Source: Arthrobacter celericrescens (GTDB lineage Bacteria > Actinomycetota > Actinomycetes > Actinomycetales > Micrococcaceae). Taken from it: DNA of 64,000 nt. Location: the NCBI RefSeq assembly GCF_003614925.1, contig NZ_QYLP01000098.1, positions 20,928 to 84,927 of the forward strand. Reading direction: 5' to 3'. The position numbers were made by a program, and so were the translations under genes. The notes under the pieces were generated by a model. That model worked only from the letters and a program-made list of their open reading frames with translations. It ran no database searches and had not been told where the DNA came from. Shown one piece after another: positions 46,933-56,264 of the stretch; position 1 is the stretch's first letter, and each line of letters starts with the position of its first letter.

Positions 46933-49148
46933 TTGAGCCCGGCGCCCGGCAGCAGTTCCGTCGCGCCGAGGGAGTCCGCCACGAAGGCGTAGTCCCAGGC
47001 CCGTTCGCGCCACTGCACGTACCTACCCGAGGCGCCGCCGTGCCCGCCGTCCATCTCGATCTTCATCACCACGGGTTCGGATCCGGTGGTGGTTTCGCGC
47101 AGCGCCTGCACCCACTTGGCCGGCTCCACGTAGAGCACGCGGGTGTCATTGAAGGAAGTCACCGCGGCGATCTTCGGGTAGGCCACGGCGCGGATGTTCT
47201 CGTACGGCGTGTAGGACTTCATGTAGGCGTACGCCTCGGGATCGGTGATGGGGTTGCCCCATTCCTCCCACTCCAGCGCGGATAGCGGAAGGTCCGGGTC
47301 CAGGATGCTGGTGAGTGCGTCCACGAACGGCACCTGCGCCACCACGGCCGCGTATTTCTCTGGCGCCAGGTTGGCCACGGCGCCCATCAGCAGGCCGCCA
47401 GCGGAGCCACCCATCGCGGCGATCCGGCCCGGTGCCACCCAGCCCGATCCCGCCAGCCAGTCGGTGGCGGCCACGAAGTCCGTGAACGTGTTCTTCTTGC
47501 TGAGCTTCTTGCCGTCCTCGTACCAGTGCCGGCCGAGCTCGCCGCCGCCGCGGATGTGCGCGATCACCATCACGATGCCGCGGTCCAGCAGGGACAGCCG
47601 CGCGACTCCGAAGCCGGGGTCCATGCTGACCTCATAGGAGCCGTACCCGTACACGAGGCCGGCCGCCGTCGAATCCTGCTGAACCGAAACGTGCCGGAGC
47701 ACGGACAACGGGACCCGGGTGCCGTCGTCGGCAGTTGCCCATTCACGGGTGGCGACGTAGTCCGCCGCGGAGTAGCCGCCCAGCACCGGGCTTTCCTTGC
47801 GCAGCAGCAGCTCGCCCTGCGGCTGGTCCGCGGTGGGCAGCACGAAATCGTACACGCGCGACGGCGTGAAGTAGGAGGTGTAGCCCATGCGGACCACCGG
47901 GGCCTCGTAGTCCGAGCCCGAAACCCCCGCCGTGTAGAGCTCTTCGTCGAAGGCCGGCTCCACCGCGGCAGCCTGCTCCGGGGTGCCGAGCCCGGCGAGC
48001 GGGATCACCTGGACCCGTTCGATCGTGTCCTGCCGGACCGAGACGAGGAGGTGCGTGGCGGTGACGCCCGCGCCGTTGACACGCACGCCGTCGGAATGCG
48101 CGACGACGGTGCGCCAGTCTTGCTCGGCGAGGGGCTTGGCGAATTCGGCCGGGTTCACGACGGAGACCATCGAGTTGATGGCGTCCTTGTTGTGGGTGAG
48201 GAGGATGGTCTCCGCCTTGCTGCCGCCGGGACCCTCGAGCAGGAAGGGCTCGGCCTCGTACAGCAGGTGCTCGTCGCGGGAAATCACGGTGGTCAGGCCG
48301 GCGTCGTAATCGTCGAAGCGCAGCAGGCGGGTCTCGCTGAACTCCGAGCAGCCGATGCTGAGCACCAGGTGGCGGCGGTCCGAGGACAGCTCGAAGCCAA
48401 GCCACATGGCGACGTCGTCCTCCTGGTACAGCACCTCGTCCTGCTCCACCGGTGTGCCGAGCACATGTGCCTTGACCTGGTACGGGCGCCAGGAATCGTC
48501 CACCACCGTGTAGAAGAGGCGGGCGCCGTCGGGGGAGAAGGCAAGGCCGTAGAAGGCATTCTCGATCACGTCGGGCAGCAGTTCGCCGCTGCGCAGGTCC
48601 TTGAAACGCACAGTGAAGCGTTCTTCGCCGGAGTTGTCCACCGCGTACGCGTAGAGGTTCCCGTCGATGGTCACCGCGGTGCCGCCCACGGAGAAGAACG
48701 GCTTGCCCTCGGCTTCGGCGTTGCCGTCCAGCAGGACTTCCTCGCCCGGGAGTTCGACGCCGGGCTCGACGGCGGGCGGTGTCCAGTCGGCCACCGGATC
48801 GCCGGAGTCATGCGCCTGCACCCGGCATTGGATGCCGTATTCCTTGCCCTCCACCGAACGGGTGTAGTACCACCAGCCGTCCTTGCGGCCCGGCACGGAA
48901 AGATCGGTTTCCAAGGTGCGGCCCTTGATCTCCTGGAAGATGGCCTCACGCAGCGGTTCCTGGTGGGCGGTCACGGCTTCCTGGTAGGCGTTCTCGGCCT
49001 TGAGGTGCTCCACGACCTCGGGGGACTCCTTGTCCCGCAGCCACTCGTAGTTGTCCACGAAGACGTCCCCGTGGTGTTCCCGCGTGGACGGGACCTTCTT
49101 GGCGACAGGCGGCACGGCCGTGGTGTTCTGCAGCGGAGTCTGGGTCAT
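46929..49148 (-). CDS. S9 family peptidase (prolyl oligopeptidase / oligopeptidase B type)
   Basis: 739 residues. N-terminal seven-bladed propeller (about 75-440) and C-terminal alpha/beta hydrolase. Nucleophile Ser lies in AAMGGSAGGLL near residue 582; Asp in TSFNDTRV and His in MDGGHGGASG complete the triad. It cuts peptides after basic or prolyl residues in the cytoplasm. No signal peptide. Start ATG at 49148 opens with TPLQNTTAVPPVAKKVPSTR. Not linked to paa genes beside it. Confidence 0.92.
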   Translation of the reverse strand: MTQTPLQNTTAVPPVAKKVPSTREHHGDVFVDNYEWLRDKESPEVVEHLKAENAYQEAVTAHQEPLREAIFQEIKGRTLETDLSVPGRKDGWWYYTRSVEGKEYGIQCRVQAHDSGDPVADWTPPAVEPGVELPGEEVLLDGNAEAEGKPFFSVGGTAVTIDGNLYAYAVDNSGEERFTVRFKDLRSGELLPDVIENAFYGLAFSPDGARLFYTVVDDSWRPYQVKAHVLGTPVEQDEVLYQEDDVAMWLGFELSSDRRHLVLSIGCSEFSETRLLRFDDYDAGLTTVISRDEHLLYEAEPFLLEGPGGSKAETILLTHNKDAINSMVSVVNPAEFAKPLAEQDWRTVVAHSDGVRVNGAGVTATHLLVSVRQDTIERVQVIPLAGLGTPEQAAAVEPAFDEELYTAGVSGSDYEAPVVRMGYTSYFTPSRVYDFVLPTADQPQGELLLRKESPVLGGYSAADYVATREWATADDGTRVPLSVLRHVSVQQDSTAAGLVYGYGSYEVSMDPGFGVARLSLLDRGIVMVIAHIRGGGELGRHWYEDGKKLSKKNTFTDFVAATDWLAGSGWVAPGRIAAMGGSAGGLLMGAVANLAPEKYAAVVAQVPFVDALTSILDPDLPLSALEWEEWGNPITDPEAYAYMKSYTPYENIRAVAYPKIAAVTSFNDTRVLYVEPAKWVQALRETTTGSEPVVMKIEMDGGHGGASGRYVQWRERAWDYAFVADSLGATELLPGAGLK

Positions 49149-49208
49149 GGACTCAATATATAGAGCAGCGCGGGCGAAACGGCGGGCGTTCGCTACCGGG
49201 GAAGCCGG

Positions 49209-50279
49209 CTATTTGGGAAGCTGGCCCAGCCGGTCCTTGGCCAGCGCGTCCGCCACCTGGGCGATCCCGTTGTAGTCCGGCAGGACGATCGACTGGCCGT
49301 CCGGCGAGGTGCCGGTTCCCGCCGTCGGGAGGGTAGTGAAGGACGCCGTTCCCGGGTCGATGCCGCGCAGCGCATACGCGATGCCCGCGAGCTTCATGAC
49401 GTCCAGGCCGTTGTCGAGGATCAGCCGCGGGGCCACCTTGGTGACGAACGCGAGCGTCTTCCCGGCGTCCTTGAGGACTCCGGAGGTGCGCAGCTTGGCC
49501 ATGACCGCCCGGATGAACTCCTGCTGGTTGCGCACGCGCTGGTAGTCGCCGTCCGAGAAGGCGTAGCGCTCGCGCACGAATTCGAGGGCATTCTGGCCGT
49601 TGAGGCGGTTGATGCCGCGCGTGAAGGTGTGGCGGGTGTCGTGCGTGGAGGTGAAGGGGGCCCTTACGTTCACCTCGATGCCGCCCAGCCCGTCCACGAT
49701 GGCGCGGAAGTTGTCGAAGTCCACCATGACGCTGTAATTGATGCGGGTCCGGAGCAGGTCCTGGACAGTTCTCTCCACCAAAGCGGTGCCGCCGAACTGC
49801 AGGCTGGCGTTGATCTTGGAGCCGCCGTACCCGGGAATGTCCACCCAGAGGTCGCGCATGATCGAGATGCCGTAGATCTTCTTCCGGTCGGCCGGGATGT
49901 GCATCAGCATGAGGGAGTCCGCGCGGTGGTCCACCTGCCCGCCGGTGGCGGCTGCCTTCTTGGTGGCCTCCTTGGCGTTGCCGCGGATGTCGCTGCCGAT
50001 CACCAGGATGTTCACGGGGCCGGCGGGCAGACCGGGCAGGGCCAGCGGCGGGGTGGGCCGGTCCGCCTTGAGCAGGGACCCGGGCGGTACGGTGATGCCG
50101 GGCTCCGATCCCTGGCTCGACGACGACGGCGCCGCGGCCGGCGGGGCGGGCCGGTTGATGCTCACAAGGACTCCGGCGGTCACGGTGCCGAGCGCCACGA
50201 CCACGGCAAGCGCGGCGACGATTGCCCTGCGTCCGTGCATGAGGCTTTTCAGGAACTCGGCGCTGAGCCATTTCTCCAT
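49209..50279 (-). CDS. LytR-CpsA-Psr (LCP) family protein
   Basis: 356 residues. A short cytoplasmic start, one membrane helix (AIVAALAVVVALGTVTAGVL), a Ser/Pro-rich linker and the LCP domain: NILVIGSDIRG, DHRADSLMLMHIPAD, ISIMRDLWVDIPGYG, and SKINASLQFGG with the Arg and Asp that bind polyprenyl diphosphate. It moves glycopolymers from a lipid carrier to peptidoglycan. The dTDP-rhamnose genes at 60-64 kb could supply such polymers. Start ATG at 50279. Confidence 0.9.
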   Translation of the reverse strand: MEKWLSAEFLKSLMHGRRAIVAALAVVVALGTVTAGVLVSINRPAPPAAAPSSSSQGSEPGITVPPGSLLKADRPTPPLALPGLPAGPVNILVIGSDIRGNAKEATKKAAATGGQVDHRADSLMLMHIPADRKKIYGISIMRDLWVDIPGYGGSKINASLQFGGTALVERTVQDLLRTRINYSVMVDFDNFRAIVDGLGGIEVNVRAPFTSTHDTRHTFTRGINRLNGQNALEFVRERYAFSDGDYQRVRNQQEFIRAVMAKLRTSGVLKDAGKTLAFVTKVAPRLILDNGLDVMKLAGIAYALRGIDPGTASFTTLPTAGTGTSPDGQSIVLPDYNGIAQVADALAKDRLGQLPK

Positions 50280-50368
50280 GTCCGGAAACTACCACCGGCG
50301 GCAGCCAAAACGGGCGTGTCGCAGGATGCAATTTGGCAACGGCCCCCTGGACGCCCCGGCGCCAGCCG

Positions 50369-52042
50369 CTAAACCTCCGGGGTCAGAGTCTTCCGGAACA
50401 GCACTGCACCGTTGGCGTTGCGCAGGCTCGCGTTGAAGGTACCGTCGGCGCCGAGCTCCACATGCCCGAAGTACTGGTTCTCGCCATCGCGCGGGGACTC
50501 GCCGGCGAAGCGTCCGGCCTTGGAGAAGACCACCTCCGGGCCGAAAGTGCCGTCCATCGCGTTGGGGCCGAAGGAGCCGGCGTTGATGGGCCCGGCCACG
50601 AACTCCCAGAACGGATCGAAGTCGGTGAAGGCTGCCCGCTCGGGGGAGTAGTGGTGCGCGGCGCAGTAGTGCACGTCCGCGGTGAGCCACACGGTGTTCT
50701 TCACTCCATGCTGCTTGAAGGCGCTAAGCACGCTGGCGATTTCCAGTTCCCGTCCCAGCGGCGCGCCGTCCTCGCGGTTGGACAGGCTCTCCTGGTTCAC
50801 GGGTCCGTCCGGCACGATGATCCCCAGCGGCAGGTCGGCGGCGATGACCTTCCACGTGGCCGTGGAGTTCCGGACTTCGCGGATCAGCCAGTCCACCTGT
50901 TCCTGGCCCAGGATGCGGGTGGCGTACGGCTCCTTCCCGTCCGTGTTGGGGGATTTGAAGGTGCGCATGTCCAGGCAGAAGACGTCCAGCTGCGGTCCGC
51001 GGGAGATCTTCCGGTAGATGCGCGCGGGCTGGTAGCTGCCGCCGTCGAACGTTCCCGGGCGCCAGAGCGCGGCGCTGTCCGCGATCGGCATGTTCTCCTG
51101 CCACGCCTGGCGTCCGCGCGCGGCGAGCACGTTGACGTTCCGCTCGGCGTAGCGGGCATCGTCGATGATCTGCCCCGGGTACCAGTTGTTGTGGGTTTCG
51201 TGGTCGTCCCACTGGGCGATCACGGGGACGTCGGCGAACATGGCGCGCATGTTCGCGTCCATCGAGTTGTAGCGGTGCCGGCCGCGGAATTCCTTGAGGG
51301 TTTCGGCCACCTTGGAGACTTCCTCGGTGACGACGTTGCGCCAGACCTGCCCGTCTTTTTCGGTGACCGTGGCGGCGATGGGGCCGTCGGCGTAGATGGT
51401 GTCGCCCGAGTGGATGAAGAAGTCGGGGCGGACCTGGTGCATGGCCTGGTAGCCGCGCATTCCGCCGATGTCCTGGTTGATGCCCCAGCCCTGGCCGGCG
51501 GTGTCGCCGGTCCAGACGAAGCTTTGCGTGCCCGACGACGGCGCGCCGCCGCCTGCCGCTGCTCCCGCACCGCCGCCCGGGGTGCCGCCGCCGGTGCCCG
51601 GTGCCGTGCGGAAGGTGCCCTGCTGCGTCTCGCTGATAGCGCCGCCGTCGTCCTCGAATCCGACGGTGTAGGCGAAGCGGGTGCCGGCCGGGAGTCGGTC
51701 CGCGTGGATCTTGGCGGTGAAGTCGGTGGCCTCGGTGGCCCAGGACCCACGCAGCACCCGGCTGAAGGCGAATCGGCCGCGCAGGATGTTGCCGGCGTCG
51801 TCCACGGCGCGCAGTGTGGCGGTGATCCGGCCCTGTCCTGAGGCGCGGGACCAGAGCACGGCGGAGGAGGAAGTGACGTCTCCGCTGGCGATGCCGCTGG
51901 GCAGGGTGAGGCGCTTGCGGACGAGGGGGATGCCTGCCGGGGCGGCCTGCGCGGGCGCGGTGCCCGCGGCCGTGATGCCGCCGGAAACAGCGATGGCGGC
52001 CAGGGAGCTCTTGAGGAGGGAACGGCGCGGGAAACCAGTCAT
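50369..52042 (-). CDS. phoD: Alkaline phosphatase/phosphodiesterase, PhoD family
   Basis: 557 residues. Twin-arginine leader GFPRRSLLKSSLAAIAV with a cleavage region APAQAAPAG; so exported folded by Tat. The PhoD metallophosphatase domain shows SFVWTGDTAGQGWGINQDIG, HSGDTIYADGP, AQWDDHETHNNW and TADVHYCAAHHY, which carry Fe/Ca ligands. It releases phosphate from diesters and monoesters outside the cell. A Gly/Ala/Pro linker (about 150-168, GGGTPGGGAGAAAGGGAP) is added before the catalytic domain. ATG at 52042. Confidence 0.9.
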   Translation of the reverse strand: MTGFPRRSLLKSSLAAIAVSGGITAAGTAPAQAAPAGIPLVRKRLTLPSGIASGDVTSSSAVLWSRASGQGRITATLRAVDDAGNILRGRFAFSRVLRGSWATEATDFTAKIHADRLPAGTRFAYTVGFEDDGGAISETQQGTFRTAPGTGGGTPGGGAGAAAGGGAPSSGTQSFVWTGDTAGQGWGINQDIGGMRGYQAMHQVRPDFFIHSGDTIYADGPIAATVTEKDGQVWRNVVTEEVSKVAETLKEFRGRHRYNSMDANMRAMFADVPVIAQWDDHETHNNWYPGQIIDDARYAERNVNVLAARGRQAWQENMPIADSAALWRPGTFDGGSYQPARIYRKISRGPQLDVFCLDMRTFKSPNTDGKEPYATRILGQEQVDWLIREVRNSTATWKVIAADLPLGIIVPDGPVNQESLSNREDGAPLGRELEIASVLSAFKQHGVKNTVWLTADVHYCAAHHYSPERAAFTDFDPFWEFVAGPINAGSFGPNAMDGTFGPEVVFSKAGRFAGESPRDGENQYFGHVELGADGTFNASLRNANGAVLFRKTLTPEV

Positions 52043-52187
52043 GCGACCACTGTGGCCGCTGCCGGTGAACGAGCGGTGAGTCCGGGGTTAAGGTTCCGGA
52101 CCCTGCAGGGAATGCTCGGGGGCCTGCTTCGTTGCCTGCCTGGTTCGGGGCGGATGCTTGACGCCGCTCGCTGCTTCCGCATATTCT

Positions 52188-52206
52188 GAACGAACGGTCG
52201 GTAAAT
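52188..52206. promoter_or_regulatory. PaaR-type operator before paaA
   Basis: GAACGAACGGTCGGTAAAT, identical to the site before paaJ at 34288-34306 although the genes are unrelated. It is 15 bases before the paaA ATG and overlaps the -10 region. Confidence 0.8.
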
Positions 52207-52220
52207 ATATAGGAGCAACC

Positions 52221-53216
52221 ATGGCATCGCAGAACCTGCAATCTGTGCCCGCTGAGCTGTCCCCCGAAGAGCAGGAACGGGAACGCGCGGGCCAGGCGTA
52301 CTTTGACCGGATCATCGCGGAAGATTCGCGCATCGAACCCCGCGACTGGATGCCGGAGGCGTACCGCAGGACGCTGCTGCGCCAGGTCTCCCAGCACGCG
52401 CATTCGGAGATCATCGGCATGCAGCCCGAAGCCAACTGGATCACCCGGGCCCCCAGCCTGAAGCGCAAGGCCATCCTCATGGCCAAGGTGCAGGACGAAG
52501 CAGGCCACGGGCTCTACCTGTACTCGGCCGCCGAAACCCTGGGACAGAGCCGCGACAAGATGATGCAGGACCTCATCGACGGCAAGGCCCGCTACTCCTC
52601 GATCTTCAACTACCCCGCGGTGACCTGGGCGGACATGGGCGCGATCGGCTGGCTCGTGGACGGCGCCGCGATCTGCAACCAGGTGCCCCTGTGCCGGGCC
52701 TCCTACGGACCCTACGGACGCGCCATGGTGCGCATCTGCAAGGAAGAATCCTTCCACCAGCGCCAGGGCTTCGAGATCCTGCTGGAACTGTCCAACGGCA
52801 CCCCCGCCCAGAAACAGATGGCACAGGACGCCGTCAACCGCTGGTACGCACCGGCCCTCATGATGTTCGGTCCGCCGGACGACGATTCGCCCAACTCCAA
52901 GCAGTCCATGGCCTGGAACATCAAGCGCTTCAGCAACGACGAACTCCGCAGCCGCTTCGTCGGCATGATGGTGGAGCAGGTCAAGGTCCTGGGCCTGACC
53001 CTGCCGGACGAGGACGTCCGCTTCAACGAGGAAACCAAGAAGTGGGAGCACGGCCCGCTGGACTGGAATGAATTCAAGGACGTCCTGGCCGGCAAGGGCC
53101 CCTGCAACTCGCAGCGCATGGAACGCCGTCGCCAGGCTCACGAAGACGGTGCCTGGGTCCGCGAAGCCGCCGCAGCCTACGCCGCCAAGCAAGCACAGAA
53201 GGAACACGCAGCATGA
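52221..53216 (+). CDS. paaA: 1,2-Phenylacetyl-CoA epoxidase, catalytic subunit PaaA
   Basis: 331 residues, ferritin-like di-iron fold. Metal ligand blocks are HAHSEIIGM (about Glu63) and QDEAGHGLYLYSAAE (Glu93, His96). It epoxidises the ring of phenylacetyl-CoA using O2 and electrons from PaaE. AGGAGCAACC before the ATG is a good ribosome site. First of six genes; ATGA overlap with paaB. Confidence 0.95.
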   Translation: MASQNLQSVPAELSPEEQERERAGQAYFDRIIAEDSRIEPRDWMPEAYRRTLLRQVSQHAHSEIIGMQPEANWITRAPSLKRKAILMAKVQDEAGHGLYLYSAAETLGQSRDKMMQDLIDGKARYSSIFNYPAVTWADMGAIGWLVDGAAICNQVPLCRASYGPYGRAMVRICKEESFHQRQGFEILLELSNGTPAQKQMAQDAVNRWYAPALMMFGPPDDDSPNSKQSMAWNIKRFSNDELRSRFVGMMVEQVKVLGLTLPDEDVRFNEETKKWEHGPLDWNEFKDVLAGKGPCNSQRMERRRQAHEDGAWVREAAAAYAAKQAQKEHAA

Positions 53217-53518
53217 CAACCGAGTCCCATTCCAAGGAAACCCCCTGGCCCCTCTGGGAAGTCTTCGTGCGCTCCAGCCGCGGCCTCTCCCACGTGCACG
53301 CCGGTTCGCTGCACGCGCCGGACGCCACCATGGCCCTGCGCAACGCCCGCGACCTCTACACCCGCCGCAACGAAGGCGTGTCCATCTGGGTGGTGCCGGC
53401 CGAGGCGATCTCCTCCAGCGACCCCGATTCGAAGGGTTCCTTCTTCGAATCCCCGCAGGGCAAGGACTACCGCCACGCCACCTACTACACCAAGAGCGAA
53501 GGCGTGAGGCACCTGTGA
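53213..53518 (+). CDS. paaB: 1,2-Phenylacetyl-CoA epoxidase subunit PaaB
   Basis: 101 residues; WPLWEVFVRSSRGLSHVHAG and ALRNARDLYTRRNEGVSIWV are the PaaB signature. Small subunit that bridges PaaAC pairs in the oxygenase. Overlaps paaA (ATGA) and paaC (GTGA). Confidence 0.95.
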   Translation: MTTESHSKETPWPLWEVFVRSSRGLSHVHAGSLHAPDATMALRNARDLYTRRNEGVSIWVVPAEAISSSDPDSKGSFFESPQGKDYRHATYYTKSEGVRHL

Positions 53519-54462
53519 CGAGCGAACACACCACCGACTTCGCGATCGAAGGCCACGGCGACATCTCCGTGGGCGTCAGCGGAGCCGGCGCCTCCGGCGA
53601 CGGCTCGGCAAGCGCCACGCGTATCACCCCCGGCAACGCCCTGCGCCCGGAGGACATCGCCCTCGAAGTACGCCGCGGCACTGCGAAGCCCGCCGAAGAC
53701 GTGGCCGAGTACGCCCTGCGCCTCGGCGACGATGCCCTGATCCTCGCCCAGCGACTGGGCCACTGGATCTCCCGCGCCCCCGAGCTCGAAGAAGACATCG
53801 CCCTGGGCAATATCGCCCTGGACGAGCTGGGCCACGCCCGCTCCTTCCTTAGCTATGCAGGCGGCGCCTGGGACAAGAGCGAAGACGAGCTGGCGTACTT
53901 CCGCCGCGAGCCGGAATTCCGCTCGGCACACCTCTTCGAACAGCCCAACGGGGACTTCGCCGTGACCATCGCGCGGCAATTCATCGTGAGCTACTACCAG
54001 TTCGAGCTCTACAAGCGCCTCAGCGGCTCCGCCGACGCCACCATCGCCGCGATCGCCGCGAAGGCCCTCAAGGAAGTGGACTACCACCGCGACCACAGTG
54101 CCCAGTGGGTGCTGCGCCTGGCCGGCGGCACCGAGGAATCCCGGCGCCGGATCATCCAAGGCTTCCGGCTGCTGTGGCCTTACGTCGACGAGCTTTTCGA
54201 AGACGACGAGCTCACGGCACGCCTGGCCGACGCCGGCACCGGCGTCCAGCCCTCCAGCCTGCGCGAAGACTTCGACCGCCTCACCGGTGAGGTGCTGGCC
54301 GAAGCCGACCTCGCCGGCGAATACGCCGACGGCGGCCTGGGCCTGGACCGCATCCCGCAGTCCCTCGGGGGCGGCCGGCGCGGCAAGCACTCCGAACACC
54401 TCGGCTACGTGCTCGCCGAAATGCAGGTCCTCGCCCGCGAACATCCCGGAGCAAGCTGGTGA
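53515..54462 (+). CDS. paaC: 1,2-Phenylacetyl-CoA epoxidase subunit PaaC
   Basis: 315 residues. From about residue 60 the ferritin-like structural subunit is clear (LRLGDDALILAQRLGHWIS, ALDELGHARSFLSYAG, KALKEVDYHRDHSAQWVLRL). The first 45-50 residues are a Gly/Ala/Ser-rich extension (VGVSGAGASGDGSASATR), so the protein is longer than the about 250 residues usual in E. coli. GTG start overlaps paaB stop. Overlaps paaD. Confidence 0.92.
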   Translation: MTSEHTTDFAIEGHGDISVGVSGAGASGDGSASATRITPGNALRPEDIALEVRRGTAKPAEDVAEYALRLGDDALILAQRLGHWISRAPELEEDIALGNIALDELGHARSFLSYAGGAWDKSEDELAYFRREPEFRSAHLFEQPNGDFAVTIARQFIVSYYQFELYKRLSGSADATIAAIAAKALKEVDYHRDHSAQWVLRLAGGTEESRRRIIQGFRLLWPYVDELFEDDELTARLADAGTGVQPSSLREDFDRLTGEVLAEADLAGEYADGGLGLDRIPQSLGGGRRGKHSEHLGYVLAEMQVLAREHPGASW

Positions 54463-54992
54463 CCAGCGTGGAAACCGTCCTGACACCTGCGGAGCAGCGG
54501 AACCCGGCCGAACAGGAAGCGTGGGAACTCGCCGCCACGGTCTGCGACCCGGAGATCCCGGTCCTCACCATCGAGGACCTCGGGATCCTCCGCGCCGTGC
54601 AGGTGGTGGATGGCAGGGCTGAGGTCACCATCACGCCCACCTACTCAGGCTGCCCGGCGATGGACGCGATCAGCGACGATCTGAAGTCCGCGTTCACCAC
54701 GGCAGGCTACGCGGACGTCCGCGTGAACCTGGTGCTGGCACCGGCCTGGACCACTGACTGGATGACGGAATCCGGCAAGGCGAAGCTGCAGCAGTACGGC
54801 ATCGCGCCGCCGTCGGGCAATTCCCGGGCGGGTGGCCACTCCGGCCCCGTCCGGTTGAGCCTGGCGGTCAAATGCCCGCAGTGCTCGTCGCTGAACACCA
54901 AGGAACTGACCCGCTTCGGCTCCACGTCCTGTAAGGCGCTGTACGTCTGCCAGGACTGCAAGGAACCGTTCGACTACTTCAAAGTGCTGTAA
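54459..54992 (+). CDS. paaD: Phenylacetate degradation protein PaaD
   Basis: 177 residues. MIP18/DUF59 domain (VCDPEIPVLTIEDLGILRAV, TPTYSGCPAMDAIS) and a C-terminal Cys-rich part with CPQC and CQDC pairs plus a middle Cys. PaaD helps to insert or repair the metal centre of the epoxidase. GTG start overlaps paaC stop (GTGA). Confidence 0.93.
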   Translation: MTSVETVLTPAEQRNPAEQEAWELAATVCDPEIPVLTIEDLGILRAVQVVDGRAEVTITPTYSGCPAMDAISDDLKSAFTTAGYADVRVNLVLAPAWTTDWMTESGKAKLQQYGIAPPSGNSRAGGHSGPVRLSLAVKCPQCSSLNTKELTRFGSTSCKALYVCQDCKEPFDYFKVL

Positions 54993-55009
54993 ACGAAAAA
55001 GGTAGCCAG

Positions 55010-56227
55010 ATGACCACCGAAACCCCCACGGCCAGCCGCCGTCGCGCGTCCTTCCACAGCCTCGCCGTCTCCGAGGTGCGGCGCCTGACCGAGGACGCCA
55101 TCGAAGTCACCTTCGCCGTCCCCTCGGAGCTGGCAGGACAGTACGACTACCTCCCCGGCCAGTACGTGGCCCTGCGGACCACGCTCCCGGACGAATCCGG
55201 CGAGCCGCACGAAGTCCGGCGCAGCTACTCGATCTGCGCAGAGCCGCGCAGCTTCGAGGACGGCAGCAGCGAAATCCGGGTGGCCATCAAGAAGGACCTC
55301 GGCGGCATCTTCTCCACCTGGGCCAACGCCGAGCTCACGGCCGGGGACACGCTGGATGTGATGAGCCCGCAGGGTGCCTTCATCTCCAAGCACGGCAAGG
55401 ACGGCTCCACCGTGCAGCACAACGTCATGAACTCCATGAACAACCCGCAGCAGATGGCAGGCGAACTCGCCGGCGACGCCGGTTCCTTCGTGGCCATCGC
55501 CGCCGGGTCCGGGATCACCCCGGTGATCGCGATCGCGCGGACCCTGCTGGCCGCCAACCCGGACACCCGCTTCGACCTGATCTACGCCAACAAGGCCGCC
55601 ATGGACGTGATGTTCCTCGAGGAGCTGGCGGACCTGAAGGACAAGTACCCGTCCCGACTGGCCCTGCACCACGTGCTGTCCCGCGAACAGCGGATCGCGC
55701 CGCTGATGACCGGCCGGATCGACTCCGAGAAGCTGCAGGCACTGCTGTCTTCCGCCATCCACGCCGAGGACATCGACGAATGGTTCCTCTGCGGGCCGTT
55801 CGAACTGGTCCAGCTGTGCCGCGACACCCTTGCTGCCCGCGGCGTGAAGCCGGAAAACGTGCGCTTCGAACTGTTCACCACCGGCCGCCCGGACCGCCCC
55901 GAAGGCAACGCCGGCCGGCCCGTCATCGCGGACGAGTCCGAGGACACCTACAAGATCACCTTCAAGTTGGACGGCCTCAGCGGCGAGGTAGCCAGCCCCA
56001 CCCACGCCCGCGAATCCATCCTCAACGCCGCGCTGCGCGTACGGCCCGACGTGCCCTTCGCCTGCGCCGGCGGAGTCTGCGGCACCTGCCGCGCCAAGCT
56101 GGTCAGCGGCACCGTCACCATGGACGAAAACTACGCGCTGGAGCAGGATGAGCTGGACAAGGGCTACGTGCTCACCTGCCAGTCCCACCCGACCAGCGAG
56201 AACGTCACCGTCGACTTCGACGTCTAA
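55010..56227 (+). CDS. paaE: 1,2-Phenylacetyl-CoA epoxidase reductase PaaE
   Basis: 405 residues. FAD domain (PGQYVALRT, RRSYSICAEP), NAD(P) domain (AAGSGITPVIAIARTLL) and C-terminal plant-type [2Fe-2S] domain with Cys352, Cys357, Cys360 (CAGGVCGTC) and Cys390 (LTCQSHP). Passes electrons to PaaA. 17 bases after paaD with AAAAGGTAG ribosome site. Confidence 0.94.
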   Translation: MTTETPTASRRRASFHSLAVSEVRRLTEDAIEVTFAVPSELAGQYDYLPGQYVALRTTLPDESGEPHEVRRSYSICAEPRSFEDGSSEIRVAIKKDLGGIFSTWANAELTAGDTLDVMSPQGAFISKHGKDGSTVQHNVMNSMNNPQQMAGELAGDAGSFVAIAAGSGITPVIAIARTLLAANPDTRFDLIYANKAAMDVMFLEELADLKDKYPSRLALHHVLSREQRIAPLMTGRIDSEKLQALLSSAIHAEDIDEWFLCGPFELVQLCRDTLAARGVKPENVRFELFTTGRPDRPEGNAGRPVIADESEDTYKITFKLDGLSGEVASPTHARESILNAALRVRPDVPFACAGGVCGTCRAKLVSGTVTMDENYALEQDELDKGYVLTCQSHPTSENVTVDFDV

Positions 56228-56264
56228 GTCTTCAGCCAACCCACCGACAGCCAAGGAACCCAGC

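Noticed and set aside
50724..53810. A 1028-codon open frame on the minus strand across phoD and paaA-C
   Set aside because: It is antisense to clear PhoD and Paa proteins, has Arg/Gly/His-rich composition and arises from GC codon bias.
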